Made by a program: the position numbers and the translations under genes. The notes below the pieces were generated by a model that worked only from the letters and a program-made list of their open reading frames with translations, made no database searches and was not told where the DNA came from. From Aquimarina sp. MAR_2010_214 (GTDB lineage: Bacteria; Bacteroidota; Bacteroidia; Flavobacteriales; Flavobacteriaceae): DNA of 64,000 nt. Positions 45,873 through 54,403 of this stretch are shown piece by piece. Numbering within the stretch: the first letter of the stretch is position 1; the number at the start of each line of letters is the position of its first letter. The stretch lies in NCBI RefSeq assembly GCF_002846555.1, contig NZ_PJMS01000001.1, positions 372,001-436,000 of the forward strand, read 5' to 3'.

Positions 45873-47618
45873 CTAATTATCTATTATCCAAGTATAATAA
45901 TCAAGATATACATCGCCTCCTCCTTCAACCTTAGATCTAGCCCCATTCCAGGTCTTTTTTCCAAAAGATTCACCTATTGTATAATTTGAAACAGCCTTAT
46001 TGTGTTTTTCGACATCTACCCATTTCTTTGTAGTAGTATTATATTCATAATCAATAAATCTTGTCCCATCCGTTAATACAATACACTTGTCATCACATTC
46101 TCCTACTCTTGAAACAACCCTAAAACGTTCACCACTTCCTGTTTTTACTTTAAAATCTATCACTTCCCCTTTTGCTATTTCTTTTTTCACTCCGTCTAGC
46201 GGGAAGTAATCTAATTCTTGGTTATTATACCTCCCCCAATATATTTTTTTGCCTACAGAATACCACTTATTGTTATCTTTATTGTATTTCTCCACATATA
46301 ATTTTCCAAAAAGCTCGGCACCACTAGTACCATGATCACTACCTCCATACAAAGCGACATCAATAGGATCTAATCTAATCGTCTCATAATCTACAAGATC
46401 ACATGTTTTAACTTTATATTTTATATTCTGAGTTACTTTAAAAGGCCTATTATTTTGAGCATAATTAACTTTATATGAAATTGGATATCCTGGATTTTCT
46501 TGAGATACTTCTGCTCCTTTTTTCAAAAGTGCTATAACTTCATCTAAGTTATTAGCAAAGGCTGCCAATGAAGATGCGATACCATCTGAAGCATTTCCTC
46601 CTAATTGCCTAACTATTACATTAGCACTTCTAAAAATCTTCTTATGCTTAACATTCATCTCAGCATTAGCACTACCAACCCCTTTATAAGCAAATTTCAA
46701 AGCAGCTTTTACATCTGATGCTCTTTCTGTAGACTCATATATCATGGTATATAACCGGCCATACGTTACTGATTCTACAAAAGCAGATGGGTTTGCCTTA
46801 TCTGCACTAACATTTTCAAAATCGGTCACACCATACTTCTTAAGTCTCCTAGGATCAACATTCTTATTTAACCAGCCTTTTTCGCCGATTATCCCCTCTT
46901 TGGGGGTAACAGAAGCAGTAAAATAAGTTTGAATAAGTTTAACGGCATACCTGGTTTTTTGTTCATTAAAGTTAATTCCTAACTGTCCAGATATATCGAC
47001 GCTTGGTCCCGAATACCCAGCACCTAACGCAGCTTGTAATTGTTGTTCGTTATGTATTCTTTTTATAGATACTGCAAATTTTGCGGGGAACTTTCCATGA
47101 TTAACCTGGAATGTATTTAAAATAGCATTTAGATTATGCTGTACTAGTGATGGTGTTGGAGCTTTGATCTTTCTGTATGTCGAATCAATTATTCCTGTCA
47201 CCGCATTTATTCTTATTTCAATAGGGTTTCGATCTTCTCCATCAATCGAGACTACCCAAGGCGCTCCTTCTTGTATAGACCTCGAACCTAATAAATTGCC
47301 CGGCCATTGTATAGAAGTATTACCATCTAATAGAAAAAAATCTGAATCGGTTTGGTCAAAAGAAAAGGTTTTTGTGTTACAGTTCTCTTCTTCTTTTGTT
47401 TTTGCATTAGAATCTGTACTGTATTGTTCTTTTATAACAAAGTTACTAATACCATCAGGGATATCTTCATTAAGATATTGTTCTCTTGCCTCTAGATTTG
47501 AGGTTATTGTATTATTGGTAAGATCATCGTTTTGACAAGATATCAGCCCTCCTAAAAAAAGCCCTGTAAAAGCAATAGCTCTATATTTTCTTAAGAAACT
47601 GGGTTTGTTTGTTCTCAT
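45873..47618 (-). CDS. Cholesterol-dependent-cytolysin-like (CDCL) lipoprotein, copy 2
   Basis: 581-residue paralogue of the downstream copy, with near-identical signal peptide (FLGGLISC, Cys28) and long shared runs such as ESVTYGRLYTMIYESTERAS. It has IQWPGNLLGSRSIQEGAP, YAVKLIQTYFTASVTPKEG and the same domain order. The C-terminal domain has GECDDKCIVL in place of the CDC undecapeptide. The copies differ most in residues 140-180 and the last 120, where partner or target specificity may lie. It has its own promoter and terminator. Divergence suggests an old duplication and possibly a two-component pore. Confidence 0.85.
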   Translation of the reverse strand: MRTNKPSFLRKYRAIAFTGLFLGGLISCQNDDLTNNTITSNLEAREQYLNEDIPDGISNFVIKEQYSTDSNAKTKEEENCNTKTFSFDQTDSDFFLLDGNTSIQWPGNLLGSRSIQEGAPWVVSIDGEDRNPIEIRINAVTGIIDSTYRKIKAPTPSLVQHNLNAILNTFQVNHGKFPAKFAVSIKRIHNEQQLQAALGAGYSGPSVDISGQLGINFNEQKTRYAVKLIQTYFTASVTPKEGIIGEKGWLNKNVDPRRLKKYGVTDFENVSADKANPSAFVESVTYGRLYTMIYESTERASDVKAALKFAYKGVGSANAEMNVKHKKIFRSANVIVRQLGGNASDGIASSLAAFANNLDEVIALLKKGAEVSQENPGYPISYKVNYAQNNRPFKVTQNIKYKVKTCDLVDYETIRLDPIDVALYGGSDHGTSGAELFGKLYVEKYNKDNNKWYSVGKKIYWGRYNNQELDYFPLDGVKKEIAKGEVIDFKVKTGSGERFRVVSRVGECDDKCIVLTDGTRFIDYEYNTTTKKWVDVEKHNKAVSNYTIGESFGKKTWNGARSKVEGGGDVYLDYYTWIIDN

Positions 47619-47680
47619 AATTAATTGTGTTTTTGTTAATAATTAGGTTTTACGTTAATAAAATTTAGTTTTTATTGGGT

Positions 47681-47737
47681 CAAACGTAATTATTAACCGA
47701 CAGGAAGTAAAAAAAAGCAAGGGGACAAAAAGGGGAC
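47681..47737 (-). promoter_or_regulatory. Promoter and double GTCCCC operator of CDCL copy 2
   Basis: Minus-strand -7 box TACGTTTG (47681-47688), 19-bp spacer, -33 TTTA (47708-47711), and GTCCCC repeats at 47721-47726 and 47732-47737 (11-bp period). Distance from -7 to first repeat is 40 bp, identical to copy 1; distance from ATG to first repeat is 102 nt in both. Confidence 0.75.
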
Positions 47738-47813
47738 GCATTATGATAATCAATGAATTATAAAAGACACAGGATCTTAATTGTTATTATACACTATAGC
47801 TAATACAATTGAC

Positions 47814-47863
47814 AGTAAAACAAGAGGAATCACGTTCTGTAAAGGGATTCCTCTTGTTTTACT
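47814..47863 (-). terminator. Terminator after the PI-PLC gene
   Basis: Perfect 17-bp stem (47814-47830 with 47847-47863) around a 16-nt loop, 36 nt after the phospholipase stop codon. Confidence 0.85.
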
Positions 47864-47899
47864 GGTGTTATTAGGAGTGTGATTTATTGGGTTTATGTA

Positions 47900-48886
47900 C
47901 TAAAAATTAGTTTTAATAATTAATTTATTTCTACTAGCTGTGGCAAAATCCATCATGATAGATCCGTAACGGCCAGAAGTATTGTTTCTAAAATAACTAC
48001 TTATTTTAGGATTAATATAGTTAGAAATTTCGGGTATTCTAGGTACGCCAAACCAACCTGGTTTGTAACCACTAGCAAAATTAATGTACATCGTATTACT
48101 ATTTCCATTTTTGGCAGCTCTCAATAAGCTAGTTATCCTATTCCATTTATTATTCTTGTCAGAAATTTTGTATTTATCTTGTATCTGTAAAGTTGCATTT
48201 GCACTATTTATAGTAAAGGTGGTGTTATCTTTCCAATTGGTAGCATTTATACCTTTGGGTGTATTACTTCTTTTATTAAATCTTCTTAATACTACAATTT
48301 TACCTCTTACACTATTCAATTTAGGAATATTTTCCCCCAAATACCATTTACTGCGGTTTTGGTTGATGTAGCTGGTTAAAGTAGCTTCAAATGAACGGCT
48401 ATTATTACTTGGATCATGCTCTTCTTTTACCGACATGATAATGGTTTCGGTAGGATTGCTATTTAAAAAATTAAAGCAATCGTTTAGTACATCATTAAAA
48501 TTAAGTTTTTGATATACCGATCCATGGTGTATCGTGAAAATGTTATTAATATGCCTGCATCTGATATCCAAAAAACGAGTACCGCTATTTAGTTGTTCTC
48601 TAATGGTTAATTTTTGGTTTTTTGCAGTACCCAAAAGAATAGAGTGATCAAACCTTGCTCCTGAGTTATGTGTCCCCGGAATACTCAATTCTGAAAGGCT
48701 TACATTTTTATTAATTGCCCCCATCCAATTAGATAAGGAATAACTAGGCACAGCTTTTTTAATGTTGCTAGCATCTAATGTGGTTTGGGAAACAGTAGGT
48801 TCTATATTATCATCCTTTTCGCAAGATTGAAAAAATAAAATTGCCACTACAGCTAAAATAAATTTAGTAATACAATTGATTCTCAT
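47900..48886 (-). CDS. Secreted phosphatidylinositol-specific phospholipase C
   Basis: 328-residue lipoprotein (ILFFQSC, Cys22) with a bacterial PI-PLC X domain. LSELSIPGTHNSGARFD gives the first catalytic His (His73), GTRFLDIRCRHINN the Arg/Asp of the active site, and FTIHHGSVYQKLNF the second His (120 or 121). ETIIMSVKEEHDP and the Lys/Asp around IVVLRRFNKR also fit. It should cleave phosphatidylinositol or GPI anchors of eukaryotic membranes. It heads the cytolysin-like cluster and shares its promoter architecture, suggesting the enzymes act together on a host or prey membrane. Confidence 0.92.
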   Translation of the reverse strand: MRINCITKFILAVVAILFFQSCEKDDNIEPTVSQTTLDASNIKKAVPSYSLSNWMGAINKNVSLSELSIPGTHNSGARFDHSILLGTAKNQKLTIREQLNSGTRFLDIRCRHINNIFTIHHGSVYQKLNFNDVLNDCFNFLNSNPTETIIMSVKEEHDPSNNSRSFEATLTSYINQNRSKWYLGENIPKLNSVRGKIVVLRRFNKRSNTPKGINATNWKDNTTFTINSANATLQIQDKYKISDKNNKWNRITSLLRAAKNGNSNTMYINFASGYKPGWFGVPRIPEISNYINPKISSYFRNNTSGRYGSIMMDFATASRNKLIIKTNF

Positions 48887-49340
48887 AATTATAAATTTTT
48901 GGTTTTTGTTAGAAAGTTAAGTTCGTAGTCTCTCAAACTTAATTACAGATTCGTGAAGAATAAAAAAACCCAAGGGGACAAAAAGTAGACAGATCTGCGG
49001 TATTGTTGAAAATAAAGAAGATACGTTTCTTTAATTCTTGTTTTTTGTACTTATCATTTTGATATAACATTACTATTTCTAGAAATTAGAACAAAGACTT
49101 ATACCACGTTTTTCTAGAGTATTGTAACCATAAACTCAAAAATAATTACGTCTAAGAATACGTTATTGATATACCGTAGTTAATAGAAATTGAGAAATCT
49201 GTTTTCAAAATTGATAACAAAGTAAAACTGATTCTGATCTTCAAGAGGACTGATTCAGCTAATTTATTCTAAAATGAGGTGCTTTTTAGAATAAAAAGTC
49301 TCGTTAACTTTATTATTTTTACGCACAAATCGATTTATTT
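48887..49340. other. 454-bp divergent intergenic region (PI-PLC / ftsX)
   Basis: The first ~105 bp hold the PI-PLC promoter and operator. The remaining ~350 bp are AT-rich and should include the ftsX promoter. No further gene or RNA is evident. Confidence 0.5.
48934..48990 (-). promoter_or_regulatory. Promoter and GTCCCC operator of the PI-PLC gene
   Basis: Minus-strand -7 box TAAGTTTG (48934-48941), 19-bp spacer, -33 TTTA (48961-48964), a perfect GTCCCC at 48974-48979 and a degenerate GTCTAC at 48985-48990, again 11 bp apart. The -7 to first-repeat distance is 40 bp, as at both cytolysin-like genes, although the surrounding DNA is otherwise different. Confidence 0.75.
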
Positions 49341-50219
49341 ATGAGCTCATCTTTTGAAAAATACCAAAAACGACGACTAATCTCTTCTTATTTTTCTGTG
49401 GTTATTAGTATTTCTTTGGTACTATTTTTATTGGGCTTATTAGGTTTATTGGTCTTAAATACTAAAAAAGTAGCGGATCATTTTAAAGAAAAAATTGCAC
49501 TTACGATTTATCTAAAAGATACCGCCAAAGATGTTGAAATTAAACAACTAGAAAAAACTCTGGCTCTGGCAGAATATACCAAATCAACTACTTTTATTTC
49601 TAAAGACGAAGCCGCCGAAGAACATAGTAAGGATATAGGGGAGAATTTTATGGATTTTCTTGGTTACAATCCGCTTCAAAATTCTATTGATGTCTATTTA
49701 AAAGCTGATTTTGTAGATCAGGTAAAAATTGAAGAAATAAATGCTTCTATTATCAAAAAAGATTTTGTGGACGAAGTAATCTATGATAAACCGCTGATTT
49801 CGTTATTAAACGATAACATAAAGCGCATTAGTTTTTGGGTACTTCTTATAAGTGGTGTTTTTACTTTTATTGCTGTATTATTAATTAATAGCTCTATCCG
49901 TTTGTCGGTATATTCAAAAAGATTTATTATTAAGACCATGCAAATGGTGGGAGCTACAAAGAAATTTATTCGAAAGCCTTTTGTATGGAAAAGTGTGCGA
50001 CTTGGTATGATAGGAGCAATGGTAGCTTTAATTGGAGTTGGGATTGTATTGTATTATCTTAATAAAACATTTCCAGAACTGGCATTGCTAGATGATGAAA
50101 TCTTACTTATTATTTTATTTGCAGGTATTTTTGGAATTGGAGTACTCATCACCTGGATCAGTACATTTTTTGCTACGCAACGATTCTTAAATCTAAGAAC
50201 TGATGAATTATACTATTAA
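49341..50219 (+). CDS. ftsX: Cell division ABC permease FtsX
   Basis: 292-residue permease subunit of FtsEX, which links septal peptidoglycan hydrolysis to division. N-terminal helix (about 14-38), a periplasmic domain (about 40-165) and three C-terminal helices with TMQMVGATKKFIRKPFVWKS, the FtsX signature. In Bacteroidota ftsX is normally followed by DUF3098, uppP and truB; here those lie about 3 kb downstream, past lgt and the CAP gene. Confidence 0.92.
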   Translation: MSSSFEKYQKRRLISSYFSVVISISLVLFLLGLLGLLVLNTKKVADHFKEKIALTIYLKDTAKDVEIKQLEKTLALAEYTKSTTFISKDEAAEEHSKDIGENFMDFLGYNPLQNSIDVYLKADFVDQVKIEEINASIIKKDFVDEVIYDKPLISLLNDNIKRISFWVLLISGVFTFIAVLLINSSIRLSVYSKRFIIKTMQMVGATKKFIRKPFVWKSVRLGMIGAMVALIGVGIVLYYLNKTFPELALLDDEILLIILFAGIFGIGVLITWISTFFATQRFLNLRTDELYY

Positions 50220-50227
50220 TCTGTTTT

Positions 50228-51049
50228 ATGGGACCTCTAGAGTGGAATATTGATCCAGAAATCATAAAACTATTTGGAGTATTTCCTCTTAAATACTATG
50301 GTCTTCTTTTTGTTTTGGGCATTATATTCGCATATGGAGTTGCCAAACGTATATATACATTTGAGAATGTTCCTTTAGAAAAACTAGAGAAACTATCTAC
50401 TTTTCTTATGATAGGCATATTAGCTGGTATGCGGCTAGGTCATTGTCTTTTTTATGATTTTGAATATTACTCAGATCATATTCTTGAGATTTTCCTTCCT
50501 TTTAAGATTACAAACGACGGATGGCATTTTACAGGATTTACGGGACTAGCTAGTCACGGAGGTAGCCTTGGAGCCATTCTTGCCATTATTACATATTCTC
50601 GAAAATATAAAACTCCTGTACTATGGATAATGGATCGCATGGCAATTGTAACTCCTATTTTAGGTGCATTTATACGATTTGGAAACTTTATGAATTCTGA
50701 AATCTATGGAAAACCTACTAATGGTAATTATGGAGTTGTATTTGTGCGGGATGATATGATCCCAAGACACCCAACACAGTTATACGAAGCTTTTTCATAT
50801 TTACTGATATTTGGCTTATTATGGTATCTCTATAAAAAAACTAGTGTCGTACAAAAACAAGGGTTTTTATTAGGGATATTATTAGCTGTACTATTTACAG
50901 CAAGATTAATCATCGAGTTTTTTAAAGAAAATCAAGTTGCTTTTGAAGATGGTATGATTCTAAATATGGGGCAACTATTAAGTATCCCATTTATACTTGC
51001 TGGAATACTTTTGTTAGTCTTTAGTAAAAAACAAACGCTATATAAATAA
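50228..51049 (+). CDS. lgt: Prolipoprotein diacylglyceryl transferase
   Basis: 273-residue membrane enzyme that attaches diacylglycerol to the lipobox Cys of prolipoproteins, the first step in anchoring the many lipoproteins in this window. Conserved ARLGHCLFYD-type motif (GMRLGHCLFYDFEYY), GLASHGGSLGAI (catalytic His), RFGNFMNSEIYG and RHPTQLYEA. About seven helices. It starts 8 nt after ftsX and ends before a strong terminator. Confidence 0.95.
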   Translation: MGPLEWNIDPEIIKLFGVFPLKYYGLLFVLGIIFAYGVAKRIYTFENVPLEKLEKLSTFLMIGILAGMRLGHCLFYDFEYYSDHILEIFLPFKITNDGWHFTGFTGLASHGGSLGAILAIITYSRKYKTPVLWIMDRMAIVTPILGAFIRFGNFMNSEIYGKPTNGNYGVVFVRDDMIPRHPTQLYEAFSYLLIFGLLWYLYKKTSVVQKQGFLLGILLAVLFTARLIIEFFKENQVAFEDGMILNMGQLLSIPFILAGILLLVFSKKQTLYK

Positions 51050-51050
51050 A

Positions 51051-51075
51051 TCAGGCCCTTAAAATAAGGGCCTGA
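51051..51075 (+). terminator. Terminator after lgt
   Basis: Perfect 10-bp stem TCAGGCCCTT/AAGGGCCTGA (51051-51060 with 51066-51075), 5-nt loop, directly after the lgt stop codon. Confidence 0.85.
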
Positions 51076-51085
51076 TTACATTATA

Positions 51086-51180
51086 AACCTGAGTTAGACG
51101 TAAGTTAATCATGTCAATTCGATTTCTATGACAATACCAAACGGTTTTTATAACATTTTAGCTTAGGTCGAACTCAGGTT
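51086..51180. mobile_element. MITE-like inverted-repeat element enclosing an IS110 end relic
   Basis: A 19-bp inverted repeat with two mismatches (51086-51104 AACCTGAGTTAGACGTAAG and 51162-51180 CTTAGGTCGAACTCAGGTT) flanks 57 bp. Within it, 51112-51148 is identical over 37 bp to 42454-42490, the 3' end of the IS110 transposase plus its right terminus. It looks like the scar of a transposon into which, or from which, an IS110 copy was lost. Confidence 0.6.
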
Positions 51181-51213
51181 ACAAATGTTATAGTGATACT
51201 ATCTTTTCTGATT

Positions 51214-52629
51214 TTATTTTTTCACTAATCGTTTAGTGATGGTTTTTCCATCCATAACAAAATTCACCAAATACATTCCCGGTGATAAATTTACTTCCAA
51301 AGTATTACCATTTATTTTTCCTTGATGTATTATCCTACCTGTCATGTTATGTACTTTATATACAGTATTGGCATTGTGCCCCACTATATTAATTTGATTT
51401 TGATCACCTGATAACAAGCTAGGGTACATCTTTAATTGTCGACTCACTTTGCTTACTGCTATAGAATTATCTTGTGATAACGCAGAGGATAATGGTCTTG
51501 CAAATACCTGAACCCAAAGATTCGCTACTCTAGCCATTCCTATCTCTGTATAATTAGCACTTAAGATATTTCCTCTATGCCCAGAGCTATTCATCCACGT
51601 ATTGTGTACTTCCTGAACAGTACGCTGTCCATTTGCTATGTTTTCTGCTACTCTACTCCATGAGTATCCTTGATTCTGAACTCTATTACTCACACTTGAT
51701 CCATTAGAACCTGTATGTGAGAAAAAGTTATTATTCTTCATATCATTTGCATGAAACTCTGCTGCTGCAACTAATTTAGCATTCATTTTTAATGGTTGTT
51801 TACCATCTGCTGCTCTGGCTTGGTTTACCAATTTTAGAAGGTCTAACATTTCTTTAGAAAACCCACCATCGGTTCCTTTTAGCGTAGTGATACTTATTGT
51901 ATTAGAAAACTCTGATAGATCCCCTTGAACATTTTTTGCTCTTATCGAAAGGCTATATGCTGTCTCTGGTGTTAATCCATCCAGAGTAACTGCTTTACTT
52001 CCTTTTATGCTTTTTACAACTTCATTATTATGATATACATCAAAAGTGGTAAGGTTTGTAACTTCCCCTTGAGTCTCCCAGGAAAGACGTACTGAATTAC
52101 TTGTAATATCAGATCCTACCAAATTTAATGGAGTTGGCGGTGGCGAAGCTTTACCAATAGTAAACGATTTGGATTCTGAAGAAGTAAATGAGCTTCCCGA
52201 AACAAGTGCTGTTCCGTTTAATGATACTGCATATGATCCTTGCCCATAAGAACAACAAAGCCCATCACCATATGAATCATTAATAATAAATGTATAAATC
52301 CCATCTTCTAGGCATACATTTTCTGAAACATCTGGAGCAGAGTTTTGATAACTACTTCCTGATACTACAACTTGCCCATTTTCCCTTTCTATTTTCCAAC
52401 TGATATCCGAAGCATATCGATCAAAAACAATAGCAACAACAACTTCTGTACAACTAGCAGTCGTACTATTTGTAAAATTATTTCTATTGCTGATTTCTGA
52501 AACATTTCCAGTTTCATCATAAATTGCTTTATTCTCAGAATTTCCGAAAATACCAGGTGTTGGACTATCAGCATGCTTAGCATAGATAATTGATGTCCAA
52601 ACAAATACGAATAAAATGATTTTTTTCAT
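51214..52629 (-). CDS. Secreted CAP/SCP-domain protein with type IX sorting tail
   Basis: 471 residues: signal peptide (ILFVFVWTSIIYA), a beta-rich N-terminal domain with a Cys-Cys (SYGDGLCCSYGQGSY, about 118-132), a fibronectin type III domain (about 165-250), a CAP/SCP domain (about 260-385) and a C-terminal T9SS type A sorting domain ending GMYLVNFVMDGKTITKRLVKK. The CAP domain shows EFHANDMKNNNFFSHTG, NIANGQRTV and SSGHRGNILS. It is exported by the type IX system; CAP function (protease-like or lipid binding) is uncertain. It is inverted relative to the flanking division genes. Confidence 0.92.
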   Translation of the reverse strand: MKKIILFVFVWTSIIYAKHADSPTPGIFGNSENKAIYDETGNVSEISNRNNFTNSTTASCTEVVVAIVFDRYASDISWKIERENGQVVVSGSSYQNSAPDVSENVCLEDGIYTFIINDSYGDGLCCSYGQGSYAVSLNGTALVSGSSFTSSESKSFTIGKASPPPTPLNLVGSDITSNSVRLSWETQGEVTNLTTFDVYHNNEVVKSIKGSKAVTLDGLTPETAYSLSIRAKNVQGDLSEFSNTISITTLKGTDGGFSKEMLDLLKLVNQARAADGKQPLKMNAKLVAAAEFHANDMKNNNFFSHTGSNGSSVSNRVQNQGYSWSRVAENIANGQRTVQEVHNTWMNSSGHRGNILSANYTEIGMARVANLWVQVFARPLSSALSQDNSIAVSKVSRQLKMYPSLLSGDQNQINIVGHNANTVYKVHNMTGRIIHQGKINGNTLEVNLSPGMYLVNFVMDGKTITKRLVKK

Positions 52630-52877
52630 GGTTTTAAATTTTTTGTGTAATTATTATTTTTGTTTTGGTTAAGGGACTAAAAACTTAAAACACGATTTTC
52701 TATTGCCCATATAATTGTTAAAGTTTATATAATTATTCTTGAAAAAACATAGTTTTGGGTTCTATAAAATACATCTCATCGTAATCGTTTTATGCATAAT
52801 AGTTAAAAAGGTAAGATGCGTTGCTTTGAAAAAAATAGCATTTAATATTAAATCAAAAACATAATAATATTTCTGTA

Positions 52878-53282
52878 ATGGGTAAAATCGGTAAAATATA
52901 TCTTTCGATCATTTTTGTACTTTTTATTGCCTTTATGATAGCGGTAATTCAAACATTTAGACCTGTACGTAACGTACAGCCCGATGATGTTATGAAAATT
53001 GAAGGAGTTGTAACCGATATACAAGAAGGACCAGGATTTGATATTGTACTTATCCTTAAAAATGATGAGCATTATTATTATATTAATCGCGGATTACAAT
53101 ATCAACTCACTTTAGAACAATTGCGCACAGATATTCTTAATAAAAAAGTTACTTTGTATGGTATAAAAAGATGGACTATATTTACCCGTGATAAAAACAT
53201 GGGACATATATCCAAATTGATCATTGATAATGATGTAATATTTAACGAAATTGATAACGATGAGCATGAAAAAACAATCTAA
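52878..53282 (+). CDS. Small membrane-anchored hypothetical protein
   Basis: 134 residues: one N-terminal helix (IYLSIIFVLFIAFMIAVIQ, about 7-25), then a beta-rich domain (MKIEGVVTDIQEGPGFDIVLIL, YYYINRGLQYQLTLEQL, KVTLYGIKRW) that looks like a small OB- or SH3-like fold. Not recognised. It overlaps the DUF3098 gene downstream by about 20 nt, so it belongs to the DUF3098-uppP-truB transcription unit. Confidence 0.7.
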   Translation: MGKIGKIYLSIIFVLFIAFMIAVIQTFRPVRNVQPDDVMKIEGVVTDIQEGPGFDIVLILKNDEHYYYINRGLQYQLTLEQLRTDILNKKVTLYGIKRWTIFTRDKNMGHISKLIIDNDVIFNEIDNDEHEKTI

Positions 53283-53532
53283 TAAAAATACACCTTCAAA
53301 ACCTGATTTTGTTTTTGGAAAGAAAAACTATGTTGTTATGGCTATTGGAATAGCAGTAATTGCTCTTGGCTTTATTCTCATGGCAGGAGGAGGAAGTGAT
53401 GACCCCAATATTTTTAATCCTGATATCTATAATTTTAGAAGGATTCGATTGGCACCAACTATTGTTTTGATTGGTTTTGGCATCGAAGTGTATGCTATTC
53501 TCCTAAATCCTGATCAGAAGAAAAAACAGTAA
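53260..53532 (+). CDS. DUF3098 membrane protein
   Basis: 90 residues with two hydrophobic helices (NYVVMAIGIAVIALGFILMAG and TIVLIGFGIEVYAILL) separated by the DDPNIFNPDIYNFRRI loop that marks DUF3098. From memory, Bacteroidota encode it between ftsX and uppP; function is unknown, probably envelope-related. The start is either the ATG at 53260 or the one at 53266; an upstream TTG (53251) is less likely. Confidence 0.85.
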   Translation: MSMKKQSNKNTPSKPDFVFGKKNYVVMAIGIAVIALGFILMAGGGSDDPNIFNPDIYNFRRIRLAPTIVLIGFGIEVYAILLNPDQKKKQ

Positions 53533-53596
53533 TTCTACATTTTATTTTACGGTAGTTATATATTTGCGTCAAATTTAAGAAAATCCAAAATTCTCT

Positions 53597-54391
53597 ATGG
53601 AAATCATCGACGCAATTATTCTAGGTATAGTACAAGGGCTTACCGAATTCTTACCTGTTTCTTCTAGTGGTCATCTTGAGCTTGGCAAAGCTATTTTAGG
53701 AGACCAGAGTGTACCAGAAGAATCTCTACTTTTTACCGTAGTACTACATTTTGCAACTGCACTTAGTACCATAGTAGTATTTAGAAAAGATATATTAGAG
53801 ATTATAAAAGGAATACTGAAATTCAAAAAAAACGAAGAAACTCTCTTTTCATTAAAAATTATCATTTCTATGATTCCTGCTGTTATAGTAGGTTTATTTT
53901 TTGAAGAACAATTAGAAAAGCTTTTTGGAGGGAATATTATGTTTGTTGGCTTTATGCTACTCATTACAGCTGCGTTATTATGGTTTGCAGATAAAGCAAA
54001 AAGCACCCGAAAATCGGTAAGCAATTCAAATGCATTTATAATTGGTATTGCACAGGCAATTGCAATGCTTCCTGGGATTTCAAGAAGTGGTGCAACAATA
54101 TCTACATCGGTATTGTTAGGAAATGACAAAACCAAAGCCGCTCGCTTTTCTTTCTTAATGGTTATTCCCTTGATTCTAGGAAAAATTGCCAAAGATATGC
54201 TTGGTGGTGACCTTACTTTTTCATCAGAAAACAGTGTTCCATTAGCCCTTGGTTTTCTAGCTGCATTTGTCTCAGGGCTTTTTGCATGCACCTGGATGAT
54301 TTCCTTAGTAAAAAAGAGTAAGTTAACTTATTTTGCCGTATATTGTATTCTTGTTGGCTTATTAGCCATCAGTTTTGGTTTTATTAAATAG
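53597..54391 (+). CDS. uppP: Undecaprenyl-diphosphatase
   Basis: 264-residue BacA/UppP-type phosphatase that recycles undecaprenyl pyrophosphate for peptidoglycan and glycan synthesis and can give bacitracin resistance. Conserved GLTEFLPVSSSGHLEL (about 14-29, catalytic Glu) and MLPGISRSGATISTSVLLG (about 158-176, catalytic Ser/Arg), eight helices. Followed by truB after 12 nt. Confidence 0.95.
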   Translation: MEIIDAIILGIVQGLTEFLPVSSSGHLELGKAILGDQSVPEESLLFTVVLHFATALSTIVVFRKDILEIIKGILKFKKNEETLFSLKIIISMIPAVIVGLFFEEQLEKLFGGNIMFVGFMLLITAALLWFADKAKSTRKSVSNSNAFIIGIAQAIAMLPGISRSGATISTSVLLGNDKTKAARFSFLMVIPLILGKIAKDMLGGDLTFSSENSVPLALGFLAAFVSGLFACTWMISLVKKSKLTYFAVYCILVGLLAISFGFIK

Positions 54392-54403
54392 CCCCCATCT
54401 ATA

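Noticed and set aside
14179..48886. A full Listeria-like set (cytolysin, PI-PLC and Mpl-type protease)
   Set aside because: The protease here is astacin-type, not thermolysin-type, lies 29 kb away and lacks the shared operator, so it is not claimed as part of the cassette.
53671..54291. 206-codon antisense frame opposite uppP
   Set aside because: Shadow of the uppP coding frame: Ser/Pro/Ile-rich without motifs, and it covers a conserved gene entirely.
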